From: Aurelia coerulea
Taxonomy: Eukaryota; Cnidaria; Scyphozoa; Semaeostomeae; Ulmaridae
Direction: 5' to 3'
DNA length: 64,000 nucleotides
Assembly (NCBI GenBank): GCA_039566865.1
Contig: CM076958.1
Coordinates: 10,082,501-10,146,500, forward strand
The position numbers and the translations under genes were made by a program. Numbering within the stretch: position 1 is the first letter of the stretch; each line of letters starts with the position of its first letter. The notes beneath the pieces were generated by a model that saw only the letters and a list, made by a program, of their open reading frames with translations, was not told the DNA's origin and ran no database searches. Positions 42,001 to 54,946 of the stretch are shown here, piece after piece.

Positions 42001-45000
42001 TAAAGCTAAAATGAGACTAAAGAAAAAACTAATGTCTGTAGTAATGTTTTCAAGAATGGCTCCTGAAGCACTAATATAGTGCTATGAAAGAAGTAACTGG
42101 TAGAACAAAAGTTTTAAAGAACGATGAGTGCAATACTCTTTATAATATAAATTGTAGCTACTAAAGTACGTTAATCCCTACTTTTGGTGTTTATATTTTG
42201 TTTTCTTTGAGAAAATAAACATTTGATTAATCAATGTCGATTTATGCAGTAAAGCTAAAATGAGACTAAAGAAAAAACTAATGTCTGTAGTAATGTTTTC
42301 AAGAATGGCTCCTGAAGCACTAATATAGTGCTATTAAAGAAGTAACTGGTAGAACAAAAGTTTTAAAGAACGATGAGTGCACTACTCTTAATAATATAAA
42401 TTTTAGCTGTTAAAGTACGTTAATCCCCATTTTTTGTGTCTATGTTTTGTTATCTTTGGGAAAATAATATTTAATTAATCAATGTTTGTTTACGCAGTAA
42501 AGCTAAAATGAGACTGAAGAAAAAACTATTGTGTATAGTAATGTTTCCAAAAATGGTTGCTGAAGCACTAATATAGTACTAGAAAGAAGTTACTGGTAGA
42601 AGTAAAGTTTTAAAGCTTGATGAGTGCAATACTGTTTAAAATATAAATTTTAGCTACTAAAGTACGTTAATCTACACTTTTTGTGTTTATAATTTGTTTT
42701 CTTTGAGAAAATAAACTTTTAATTAATCGATGTTTGTTTATGCAGTAAAGCAAAAATGAGACTAATAAAAAAACTATTGTCTATAGTAATGTTTCGAAGA
42801 ATGGTTGCTTCAGCACTAATATAGTGCTATTAAAGAAGTAACTGGTAGAACTAACGTTTTAAAGAACCATTAGGGCAATACTCTTTAGAATATAAATTTT
42901 AGCTACTGAAGTAAGTTAATTCCCATTTTTGTGTTTATATATTGTTTTCTTTGGGAAAATAAACATTTAATTAATCGATGTTGGTTTATGCCGTAAAGCA
43001 AAAATGAGACTAAAGAAAAAACTAATGTCTGTAGTAATGTTTTCAAGAATGGCTCCTGAAGCACTAATATAGTGCTATGAAAGAAGTAACTGGTAGAACA
43101 AAAGTTTTAAAGAACGATGAGTGCAATACTCTTTATAATATAAATTGTAGCTACTAAAGTACGTTAATCCCTACTTTTGGTGTTTATATTTTGTTTTCTT
43201 TGAGAAAATAAACATTTGATTAATCAATGTCGATTTATGCAGTAAAGCTAAAAAGAGACTAAAGAAAAAACTAATGTCTATAGTAATATATTCAAGAATT
43301 GTTGCTGCAACACTAATATAGTGCTATAAAAGAAGTAACTGGTAGAACTAAAGTTTAAAAGAACGATGAGTGCACTACTCTTTATAATATAAATTTTAGC
43401 TACTAAAGTACGTTAATCCACACTTTTGGTGTTTATAATTTGTTTTCTTTTGGGGAAATAATATTTAATTAATCAATGTTTGTTTATGCAGTAAAGCTAA
43501 AATGAGACTAAAGAAAAAACTAATGTCTATAGAAATGTTTTCAAGAATTGTTGCTGCAGCACTAATATAGTGCTATAAAAGAAGTAACTGGAAGGACTAA
43601 AGTTTAAAAGAACGATGAGTGCAATACTATTTATATTATAAATTGTAGCTTTTAAAGTACGTTAATCCACACTTTTTCTGTTTATATTTTGTTTTCTTTG
43701 AGAAAATATATATTCAATTAATCAATGTTTGTTTACGCAGTAAAGCTAAAATGAGACTGAAGAAAAAACTATTGTCTATAATAATGTTTCCAAAAATGGT
43801 TGCTGAAGCACTAATAAAGTACTAGAAAGACGTTTCTGGTAGAAGTAAAGTTTTAAAGCTTCATGAGTGCAATACTGTTTAAAATAAAAATTTTAGCTAC
43901 TAAAGTACGTTAATCCACACTTTTTGTGTTTATAATTTGTTTTCTTTGAGAAAATAAACTGTTAATTAATCGATGTTTATTTATGCAGTAAAGCTAAAAA
44001 GAGACTAAAGAAAAAACTAATGTCTATAGTAATATATTCAAGAATTGTTGCTGCAACACTAATATAGTGCTATAAAAGAAGTAACTGGTAGAACTAAAGT
44101 TTAAAAGAACGATGAGTGCACTACTCTTAAAAATATAAATTTTTGCTGTTAAAGTACGTTAATCCCCATTTTTTGTGTTTATGCTTTGTTATCTTTGGGA
44201 AAATAATATTTAATTAATCAATGTTTGTTTATGCAGTAAAGCTAAAATGAGACTAAAGAAAAAACTAATGTCTATAGAAATGTTTTCAAGAATTGTTGCT
44301 GCAGCACTAATATAGTGCTATAAAAGAAGTAACTGGAAGGACTAAAGTTTAAAAGAACGATGAGTGCAATACTATTTATATTATAAATTGTAGCTTTTAA
44401 AGTACGTTAATCCACACTTTTTCTGTTTATATTTTGTTTTCTTTGAGAAAATATATATTTAATTAATCAATGTTTGTTTACGCAGTAAAGCTAAAATGAG
44501 ACTGAAGAAAAAACTATTGTGTATAGTAATGTTTCAAAAAATGGTTGCTGAAGCACTAATAAAGTACTAGAAAGACGTTACTGGTAGAAGTAAAGTTTTA
44601 AAGCTTCATGAGTGCAATACTATTTATATTATAAATTGTAGCTTTTAAAGTACGTTAATCCACACTTTTTGTGTTTATATATTGTTTTCTTTGAGAAAAT
44701 AAACATTTAAATAATCGATGTTTGTTTATGCCGTAAAGCTAAAATGAGACTAAAGAAAAAACTAATGTCTATAGTAATATATTCAAGAATTGTTGCTGCA
44801 ACACTAATATAGTGCTATAAAAGAAGTAACTGGTAGAACTAAAGTTTAAAAGAACGATGAGTGCACTACTCTTAATAATATAAATTGTAGCTACTAAAGT
44901 ACGTTAATCCTCACTTTATTGTTTATATTTTGTTTTCTTTGGGAAAATAAACATTTATTTAATCAATGTTAGTTCATGCAGTAAAGCTAAAAGGAGACTG

Positions 45001-46357
45001 AAGAAAAAACTATTGTGTATAGTAATGTTTCCAAAAATGGTTGCTGAAGCAATAATAAAGTACTAGAAAAAAGTAACTGGAAGGACTAAAGTTTTAAAGA
45101 ACGATGAGTGCAATACTCTATATAATAAAATTGTAGCTATTAAAGTACGTTAATCAACCCTTTTTGTGTTTTAATATTGTTTTCTTTGAGAAAATAAACA
45201 TTTATTTAATCGATGTTTGTTCATGCAGTGAAGGTAAAATGAGACTAGAGAAAAAACTATTGTGTATGGTAATGTTTCCAAAAATGGTTGCTGATATAGT
45301 ACTAGAAAGAAGTTACTGGTAGAACTAAAGTTTTAAAGCTTGATTAGTGCCATACTGTTTAAAATATAAATTTTAGCTACTGAAGTACGTTAATCAACAC
45401 TTTTTGTGTTTATAATTTGTTTTCTTTGAGAAAATAAACTTTTAATTAATCAATGTCGATTTATGCAGTAAAGCTAAAAAGAGACTAAAGAAAAAACTAA
45501 TGTCTATAGTAATATATTCAAGAATTGTTGCTGCAACACTAATATAGTGCTATAAAAGAAGTAACTGGTAGAACTAAAGTTTAAAAGAACGATGAGTGCA
45601 CTACTCTTAATAATATAAATTTTAGCTGTTAAAGTACGTTAATCCCCATTTTTTGTGTTTATAATTTGTTTTCTTTGAGAAAAAATATATATTTGATCAA
45701 TCAATGTGTGCTTATTGAGTAAAGCTAAAATGAGACTGAAGAAAAAACTATTGTGTATAGTAATGTTTCCAAAAATGGTTGCTGAAGCACTAATATAGTA
45801 CGAGAAAGAAGTTACTGGTAGAACTAAAGTTTTAAAGCTTGATGAGTGCAATACTGTTTATATTATAAATTTTAGCTACTAAAGTACGTTAAGCCACACT
45901 TTTTGTGTTTATAATTTGTTTTCTTTGAGAAAATAAACTTTTAATTAATCGATGTTTGTTTATGCAGTAAAGCTAAAATGAGACTGAAGAAAAAACTATT
46001 GTGTATAGAAATGTTTCCAAAAATTGTTGCTGAAGCACTAATATAGTACTAGAAAGAAGTTACTGGTAGAAGTAAAGTTTTAAAGCTTGATGAGTGCAAT
46101 ACTGTTTATAATATAAATTTTAGCTACTAAAGTACGTTAATCCACACTTTTTGTGTTTATAATTGTTTTCTTTGAGAAAATAAACTTTTAATTAATCGAT
46201 GTTTGTTTATGCATTAAAGCAAAAATGAGACTAATAAAAAAACTATTGTCTATAGTAATGTTTCGAAGAATGGTTGCTGCAGCACTAATACAGTGCTATT
46301 AAAGAAGTAACTGGTAGAACTAACGTTTTAAAGAACCATTAGGGCAATACTCTTTAG

Positions 46358-47172
46358 AATATAAATTGTAGCTACTAAAGTACGTTAATCCTCACTTTTA
46401 GTGTTTATATTTTGTTTTCTTTGGGAAAATAAACATTTATTTAATCAATGTTAGTTCATGCAGTAAAGCTAAAAGGAGACTGAAGAAAAAACTATTGTGT
46501 ATAGTAATGTTTCCAAAAATGGTTGCTGAAGCAATTATAAAGTACTAGAAAGAAGTTACTGGTAGAAGTAAAGTTTTAAAGCTTGATGAGTGCAATACTG
46601 TTTATAATATAAATTTTAGCTACTAAAGTACGTTAATCCACACTTTTTGTGTTTATACTTTGTTTTCTTTGAGAAAATAAACTTTTAATTAATCGATGTT
46701 AGTTTATGCAGTAAAGCAAAATTTAGACTAATAAAAAACTAATGTCTATAGTAATGTTTCCAAGAATGGTTGCTGCAGCACTAATATAGTGCTATTAAAG
46801 AAGTAACTGGTAGAACTAACGTTTTAAAGAACGATTAGGGCAATACTAAAATAAAAAGTTAGAATAGAATAAAAGCTAGAATAAAAATTTCAGCTATTGA
46901 AGTAAGTTAATTCCCATTTTTTGCTTTTCTATATTTTTTTCTCTGGGAAAATAAACATTTAATTCATCGATGTTGGTTTATGCAGTAAAGCTAAAATGAG
47001 ACTAAAGAAAAAACTAATGTCTGTAGTAATGTTTTCAAGAATGGCTCCTGAAGCACTAATATAGTGCTATGAAAGAAGTAACTGGTAGAACAAAAGTTTT
47101 AAAGAACGATGAGTGCAATATTCAAGAATTGTTGCTGCAACACTAATATAGTGCTATAAAAGAAGTAACTGG
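46358..47172. repeat. Higher-order block, copy 1 of the 2.6-kb-offset pair
   Basis: An 815-bp block matching 48983-49797 at an offset of 2625 bp. Both carry the odd insertion AAAATAAAAAGTTAGAATAG and the same deletion junction GAGTGCAATA/TTCAAGAATTG. These rearrangements therefore arose once and were then copied. Confidence 0.92.
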
Positions 47173-48982
47173 TAGAACTAAAGTTTTAAAGAACGATGAG
47201 TGCAATACTCTATATAATAAAATTGTAGCTATTAAAGTACGTTAATCAACCCTTTTTGTGTTTTAATATTGTTTTCTTTGAGAAAATAAACATTTATTTA
47301 ATCGATGTTTGTTCATGCAGTGAAGGTAAAATGAGACTAGAGAAAAAACTATTGTGTATGGTAATGTTTCCAAAAATGGCTGCTGATATAGTACTAGAAA
47401 GAAGTTACTGGTAGAACTAAAGTTTTAAAGCTTGATTAGTGCCATACTGTTTATAATATAAATTTTAGCTACTGAAGTACGTTAATCAACAATTTTTGTG
47501 TTTATATTTTGTTTTCTTTGAGAAAATAAACTTTTAATTAATCGATGTCGATTTATGCAGTATAGCTAAAAAGAGACTAAAGAAAAAGCTATTGTCTATA
47601 GTAATGTTTTCAAGAATGGTTGCTGAAGCACTAATATAGTGCTATGAAAGAAGTAACTGGTAGAACTAAAGTTTTAAAGAACGATGAGTGCACTACTCTT
47701 AATAATATAAATTTTAGCTGTTATAGTACGTTAATCCCCATTTTTTGTGTTTATGTTTTGTTATCTTTGGGAAAATAATATTTAATTAATCAATGTTTGT
47801 TTATGCAGTAAAGCTAAAATGAGACTAAAGAAAAAACTAATGTCTATAGAAATGTTTTCAAGAATTGTTGCTGCAGCACTAATATAGTGCTATAAAAGAA
47901 GTAACTGGAAGGACTAGAGTTTAAAAGAACGATGAGTGCAATACTATTTATATTATAAATTGTAGCTTTTAAAGTACGTTAATCCACACTTTTTCTGTTT
48001 ATAATTTGTTTTCTTTGAGAAAATAAACTTTTAGTTAATCGATGTCGATTTATGCAGTAAAGCTAAAAAGAGACTAAAGAAAAAACTAATGTCTATAGTA
48101 ATATATTCAAGAATTGTTGCTGCAACACTAATATAGTGCTATAAAAGAAGTAACTGGTAGAACTAAAGTTTAAAAGAACGATGAGTGCACTACTCTTAAA
48201 AATATAAATTTTTGCTGTTAAAGTACGTTAATCCCCATTTTTTGTGTTTATGTTTTGTTATCTTTGGGAAAATAATATTTAATTAATCAATGTTTGTTTA
48301 TGCAGTAAAGCTAAAATAAGACTAAAGAAAAAACTAATGTCTATAGAAATGTTTTCAAGAATTGTTGCTGCAGCACTAATATAGTGCTATAAAAGAAGTA
48401 ACTGGAAGGACTAAAGTTTAAAAGAACGATGAGTGCAATACTATTTATATTATAAATTGTAGCTTTTAAAGTACGTTAATCCACACTTTTTCTGTTTATA
48501 TTTTGTTTTCTTTGAGAAAATATATATTTAATTAATCAATGTTTGTTTACGCAGTAAAGCTAAAATGAGACTGAAGAAAAAACTATTGTGTATAGTAATG
48601 TTTCCAAAAATGGTTGCTGAAGCACTAATAAAGTACTAGAAAGACGTTACTGGTAGAAGTAAAGTTTTTTAAAGCTTCATGAGTGCAATACTGTTTATAT
48701 TATAAATTTTAGCTTTTAAAGTACGTTAATCCACACTTTTTGTGTTTATATATTGTTTTCTTTGAGAAAATAAACATTTAAATAATCGATGTTTGTTTAT
48801 GCCGTAAAGCTAAAATGAGACTAAAGAAAAAACTAATGTCTATAAAGAAAATGTCTATTTTCTATAATGTCTATAAAAAAACTAATATTCAAGAATTGTT
48901 GCTGCAACACTAATATAGTGCTATAAAAGAAGTAACTGGTAGAACTAAAGTTTAAAAGAACGATGAGTGCACTACTCTTAAT

Positions 48983-49797
48983 AATATAAATTGTAGCTAC
49001 TAAAGTACGTTAATCCTCACTTTTAGTGTTTATATTTTGTTTTCTTTGGGAAAATAAACATTTATTTAATCAATGTTAGTTCATGCAGTAAAGCTAAAAG
49101 GAGACTGAAGAAAAAACTATTGTGTATAGTAATGTTTCCAAAAATGGTTGCTGAAGCAATTATAAAGTACTAGAAAGAAGTTACTGGTAGAAGTAAAGTT
49201 TTAAAGCTTGATGAGTGCAATACTGTTTATAATATAAATTTTAGCTACTAAAGTACGTTAATCCACACTTTTTGTGTTTATACTTTGTTTTCTTTGAGAA
49301 AATAAACTTTTAATTAATCGATGTTAGTTTATGCAGTAAAGCAAAATTTAGACTAATAAAAAACTAATGTCTATAGTAATGTTTCCAAGAATGGTTGCTG
49401 CAGCACTAATATAGTGCTATTAAAGAAGTAACTGGTAGAACTAACGTTTTAAAGAACGATTAGGGCAATACTAAAATAAAAAGTTAGAATAGAATAAAAG
49501 CTAGAATAAAAATTTCAGCTACTGAAGTAAGTTAATTCCCATTTTTTGCTTTTCTATATTTTTTTCTCTGGGAAAATAAACATTTAATTCATCGATGTTG
49601 GTTTATGCAGTAAAGCTAAAATGAGACTAAAGAAAAAACTAATGTCTGTAGTAATGTTTTCAAGAATGGCTCCTGAAGCACTAATATAGTGCTATGAAAG
49701 AAGTAACTGGTAGAACAAAAGTTTTAAAGAACGATGAGTGCAATATTCAAGAATTGTTGCTGCAACACTAATATAGTGCTATAAAAGAAGTAACTGG
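48983..49797. repeat. Higher-order block, copy 2 of the 2.6-kb-offset pair
   Basis: Partner of 46358-47172. Identity ends at GTAACTGG, after which this copy continues AAGGAC and the other TAGAAC, marking the edge of the copied block. Confidence 0.92.
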
Positions 49798-52700
49798 AAG
49801 GACTAAAGTTTAAAAGAACGATGAGTGCAATACTATTTATATCATAAATTGTAGCTTTTAAAGTACGTTAATCCACACTTTTTCTGTTTATATTTTGTTT
49901 TCTTTGAGAAAATATATATTTAATTAATCAATGTTTGTTTACGCAGTAAAGCTAAAATGAGACTGAAGAAAAAACTATTGTGTATAATAATGTTTCCAAA
50001 AATGGTTGCTGAAGCACTAATAAAGTACTAGAAAGACGTTACTGGTAGAACTAAAGTTTAAAAGAACGAAGAGTGCACTACTCTTTATAATATAAATTTT
50101 AGCTACTAAAGTACGTTAATCCACACTTTTTGTATTTATAATTTGTTTTCTTTGAGAAAATAAACATTTAAATAATCGATGTTTGTTTATGCAGTAAAGC
50201 AAAAATGAGACTAAAGAAAACTAATGTCTATAGTAATATATTCAAGAATTGTTGCTGCAGCACTAATATAGTGCTATAAAAGAAGTAACTGGTAGAACTA
50301 AAGTTTAAAAGAACGAAGAGTGCACTACTCTTTATAATATAAATTTTAGCTACTAAAGTACGTTAATCCACACTTTTTGTATTTATAATTTGTTTTCTTT
50401 GAGAAAATAAACATTTAAATAATCGATGTTTGTTTATGCAGTAAAGCAAAAATGAGACTAAAGAAAAAACTAATGTCTATAGTAATGTTTCCAAGAATGG
50501 CTGCTGCAGCTGCTAGAAGTAACTGGCAGAACTAAAGTTTAAAAGAACGATGAGTGCAATACTCTTTATAATATAAATTGTAGCTATTAAAGTACGTTAA
50601 TCCACACTTTTTGTATTTATAACTTGTTTTCTTTGAGAAAATAAACATTTGATTAATCAATGTCGATTTATGCAGTAAAGCTAAAAAGAGACTAAAAAAA
50701 AACTAATGTCTATAGTAATATATTCAAGAATGGCTCCTGAAGCACTAATATAGTGCTTTGAAAGAAGTATCTGGTAGAACAAAAGTTTTAAAGAACGATG
50801 AGTGCAATACTCTTTATAATATAAATTGTAGCTACTAAAGTACGTTAATCCCCACTTTTGGTGTTTATATTTTGTTTTCTTTGAGAAAAAAAACATTTGA
50901 TTAATCAATGTCGATTTATGCAGTAAAGCTAAAAAGAGACTAAAAAAAAACTAATGTCTATAGTAATATATTCAAGAATTGTTGCTGCAGCACTAATATA
51001 GTGCTATAAAAGAAGTAACTGGCAGAACTAAAGTTTAAAAGAACGATGAGTGCACTACTCTTTATGATATAAATTTTAGCTGCTAAAGTACGTTAATAAA
51101 AATTTTTTAGGTTTATGTTTTGTTATCTTTTGGAAAATAATATTTAATTAATCAATGTTTGTTCATGCAGTAACGCTAAAATGAGACTAAAGAAAAAACT
51201 AATGTCTATAGAAATGTTTTCAAGAATTGTTGCTGCAGCACTAATATAGTGCTATAAAAGAAGTAACTGGAAGGACTAAAGTTTAAAAGAACGATGAGTG
51301 CAATGCTATTTATATTATAAATTGTAGCTTTTAAAGTATGTTAATCCACACTTTTTCTGTTTATATTTTGTTTTCTTTGAGAAAATATATATTTAATTAA
51401 TCAATGTTTGTTTACGCAGTAAAGCTAAAATGAGACTGAAGAAAAAACTATTGTGTATAATAATGTTTCCAAAAATGGTTGCTGAAGCACTAATAAAGTA
51501 CTAGAAAGACGTTACTGGTAGAAGTAAAGTTTTAAAGCTTCATGAGTGCAATACTGTTTATAATAAAAATTTTAGCTACTAAAGTACGTTAATCCACACT
51601 TTTTGTGTTTATAATTTGTTTTCTTTGAGAAAATAAACTTTTAATTAATCGATGTCGATTTATAAAGTAAAGCTAAAAAGAGACTAAAAAAAACTAATGT
51701 CTATAGTAATATATTCAAGAATTGTTGCTGCAGCACTAATATAGTGCTATAAAAGAAGTAACTGGTAGAACTAAAATTTAAAAGAACGAAGAGTGCACTA
51801 CTCTTTATAATATAAATTTTAGCTACTAAAGTACGTTAATCCACACTTTTTGTATTTATAATTTGTTTTCTTTGAGAAAATAAACATTTAAATAATCGAT
51901 GTTTGTTTATGCCGTAAAGCAAAAATGAGACTAAAGAAAAAACTAATGTCTATAGTAATGTTTCCAAGAATGGCTGCTGCAGCTGCTAGAAGTAACTGGC
52001 AGAACTAAAGTTTAAAAGAACGATGAGTGCAATACTCTTTATAATATAAATTGTAGCTATTAAAGTACGTTAATCCACACTTTTTGTATTTATAATTTGT
52101 TTTCTTTGAGAAAATAAACATTTAAATAATCGATGTTTGTTTATGCCGTAAAGCAAAAATGAGACTAAAGAAAAAACTAATGTCTGTAGTAATGTTTTCA
52201 AGAATGGCTCCTGAAGCACTAATATAGTGCTTTGAAAGAAGTATCTGGTAGAACAAAAGTTTTAAAGAACGATGAGTGCAATACTCTTTATAATATAAAT
52301 TGTAGCTACTAAAGTACGTTAATCCCCACTTTTGGTGTTTATATTTTGTTTTCTTTGAGAAAAAAAACATTTGATTAATCAATGTCGATTTATGCAGTAA
52401 AGCTAAAAAGAGACTAAAAAAAAACTAATGTCTATAGTAATATATTCAAGAATTGTTGCTGCAGCACTAATATAGTGCTATAAAAGAAGTAACTGGTAGA
52501 ACTAAAGTTTAAAAGAACGATGAGTGCAATGCTATTTATATTATAAATTGTAGCTTTTAAAGTATGTTAATCCACACTTTTCTGTTTATATTTTGTTTTC
52601 TTTGAGAAAATATATATTTAATTTATCAATGTTTCTTTATGCAGTAAAGCTAAAATGAGACTAAAGAAAAAACTAATGTCTGTAGTAATGTTTTCAAGAA

Positions 52701-54293
52701 TGGCTCCTGAAGCACTAATATAGTGCTTTGAAAGAAGTAACTGGTAGAACAAAAGTTTTAAAGAACGATGAGTGCAATACTCTTTATAATATAAATTGTA
52801 GCTACTAAAGTACGTTAATCCCCACTTTTGGTGTTTATATTTTGTTTTCTTTGAGAAAAAAAACATTTGATTAATCAATGTCGATTTATGCAGTAAAGCT
52901 AAAAAGAGACTAAAAAAAAACTAATGTCTATAGTAATATATTCAAGAATTGTTGCTGCAGCACTAATATAGTGCTATAAAAGAAGTAACTGGTAGAACTA
53001 AAGTTTAAAAGAACGAAGAGTGCACTACTCTTTATAATATAAATTTTAGCTACTAAAGTACGTTAATCCACACTTTTTGTGTTTATATTTTGTTTTCTTT
53101 GGGAAAGTAAACATTTAATTAATCGATGTTTGTTTATGCATTAAAGCTAAAATGAGACTAAAGAAAAAACTAATGTCTATAGTAATGTTTCCAGGAATGG
53201 TTGCTGCAAAACTAATATAGTGCTATAAAAGAAGTAACTGGCAAAACTACAATTTTATAGAACGATTAGTCCAATACTCTTTATAATATAAATTTTAGCT
53301 GCTAAAGTACGTTAATTCCTATTTTTGTATTTATATTATGTTATCTTTGGGAAAATGAATATTTAATTAATCAATGTTTCTTTATGCAGTAAAGCTAAAA
53401 TGAGAGTAAAGAAAAAACTAATGTCTGTAGTAATGTTTTCAAGAATGGCTCCTGAAGCACTAATATAGTGCTTTGAAAGAAGTAACTGGTAGAACAAAAG
53501 TTTTAAAGAACGATGAGTGCAATACTCTTTATAATAAAAATTGTAGCTATTAAAGTACGTTAATCCACACTTTTTGTGATTATAATTTGTTTTCTTTGAG
53601 AAAATAAACCTTTAAGTAATCAATGTTTGTTTAAGCAGTAAAGCTAAAATGAGACTGAAGAAAAAACTATTGTGTATAATTATGGTTTAAAAAATGGTTG
53701 CCGAAGCACTAATAAAGTACTAGAAAGACGTTACTGGTAGAAGTAAAGTTTTAAAGCTTCATGAGTGCAATACTGTTTATAATAAAAATTTTAGCTACTA
53801 AAGTACGTTAATCCACACTTTTTGTGTTTATAATTTGTTTTCTTTGAGAAAATAAACTTTTAATTAATCGATGTCGATTTATAAAGTAAAGCAAAAATGA
53901 GACTAAAGAAAAAACTAATGTCTATAGTAATGTTTCCAAGAATGGCTGCTGCAGCTGCTAGAAGTAACTGGCAGAACTAAAGTTTAAAAGAACGAAGAGT
54001 GCACTACTCTTTATAATATAAATTTTAGCTACTAAAGTACGTTAATCCACACTTTTTGTATTCATAATTTGTTTTCTTTGAGAAAATAAACATTTAAATA
54101 ATCGCTGTTTGTTTATGCCGTAAAGCAAAAATGAGACTAAAGAAAAAACTAATGTCTATAGTAATGTTTCCAAGAATGGCTGCTGCAGCTGCTAGAAGTA
54201 ACTGGCAGAACTAAAGTTTAAAAGAACGATGAGTGCAATACTCTTGATAATATAAATTGTAGCTATTAAAGTACGTTAATCCACACTTTTTTA

Positions 54294-54306
54294 TGGCGCG
54301 CCAAAA
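54294..54306 (-). promoter_or_regulatory. E2F-like motif 1 (TTTTGGCGCGCCA)
   Basis: On the minus strand the sequence reads TTTTGGCGCGCCA, matching the E2F/DP core TTTSSCGC. The inner ten bases are a perfect palindrome. It sits 2-3 bases from the end of the satellite array, so it could instead be part of an element terminus. Confidence 0.4.
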
Positions 54307-54468
54307 GCAGCAAAAATACTTGTTAGAAATTTGAGGTGTTCGTTCGTATTTAGAAATACTTGTTTCACTTTTGAATTACATATTTCATTTTCATAATACT
54401 AAAGTTTTTATGCACTTGCCTTGCTCTACTTTTTTATCACGTCACCTATGCATATTATTTTTGCAAGA

Positions 54469-54910
54469 TACTTCTTTTTTCGACATACTTCCTTTTTCAA
54501 CATACTTCTTTTTTCAACATACTTCTTTTTTCAACATACTTCTTTTTTCGACATACTTCCTTTTTCAACATACTTCTTTTTTCAACGTACTTCTTTTTTC
54601 AACATACTTCTTTTTTCGACATACTTCTTTTTTCAACATACTTCTTTTTTCAACATACTTCTTTTTTCGACATACTTCTTTTTTCAACATACTTCTTTTT
54701 TCGACATACTTCTTTTTTCAACATACTTCTTTTTTCAACATACTTCTTTTTTCGACATACTTCTTTTTTCAACATACTTCTTTTTTCAACGTACTTCTTT
54801 TTTCAACATACTTCTTTTTTCGACATACTTCTTTTTTCAACATACTTCTTTTTTCAACATACTTCTTTTTTCGACATACTTCTTTTTTCGACATACTTCT
54901 TTTTTCGACA
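54469..54910. repeat. 17-bp pyrimidine minisatellite, 26 units
   Basis: Unit TACTTCTTTTTTCAACA. Exactly 26 units fill 442 bp with no insertion or deletion. Units differ at only a few positions: CAACA versus CGACA (ten CGACA units by my reading), two units with CTTCCTTTTTC (2 and 6), and two units ending CAACG (7 and 19). The plus strand is almost all pyrimidine apart from the TA and ACA/GACA positions. Three units make 51 bp, so every frame without a stop gives a spurious 17-residue protein repeat; the long frames over it are not taken as genes. Confidence 0.97.
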
Positions 54911-54935
54911 TACTTTCCTCGTCTTGGAAACGAGG

Positions 54936-54946
54936 TTCGCGCCAAA
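54936..54946 (-). promoter_or_regulatory. E2F-like motif 2 (TTTGGCGCGAA)
   Basis: The minus strand reads TTTGGCGCGAA, close to the textbook E2F site TTTSGCGCSAAA, 72 bp upstream of the start codon. It is directly preceded on the plus strand by a small inverted repeat, CCTCGT...ACGAGG. Confidence 0.5.

Larger units (their letters stand above)
5627..54291. repeat. AT-rich satellite array, ~248-bp unit, main segment
   Basis: About 195 further monomers of the same satellite, all in one orientation. At least three monomer classes can be read. Class A has GCTGCAGCACTAATATAG and TGCTATAAAAG. Class B has GAAGCACTAATATAGTACTAG followed by GAAGTTACTGGTAGAAG and an AAAGCTTGATGAG variant. Class C has GCTGCTGCAGCTGCTAGAAG, in which the dyad is lost. 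Other class marks include GAGAAAATATATATTTAATT, TTGGGAAAATAATATTTAATT and GTCTGTAGTAATGTTTTCAAG with GGCTCCTGAAGC. Classes are interspersed and whole runs of monomers are duplicated (separate entries). The array ends abruptly after CCACACTTTTT at about 54291. Several minus-strand frames of about 82 codons recur at monomer spacing, but they are by-products of the repeat and not genes. Confidence 0.97.

Noticed and set aside
6084..52878. Recurrent minus-strand open frames of about 70-88 codons in the satellite (for example 18340-18606, 20492-20740, 26432-26680, 52122-52382)
   Set aside because: They repeat at the same monomer phase, are identical by array homogeneity and not by selection, and most monomers break them. 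The 248-bp unit cannot keep one frame.
1..54291. CRISPR array
   Set aside because: The repeats are contiguous 248-bp monomers without unique spacers, in a eukaryotic context.
5627..54291. CENP-B box in the satellite monomer
   Set aside because: No match to the NTTCGNNNNANNCGGGN pattern in the monomers; the only conserved symmetrical motif is the GCACTAATATAGTGC dyad.
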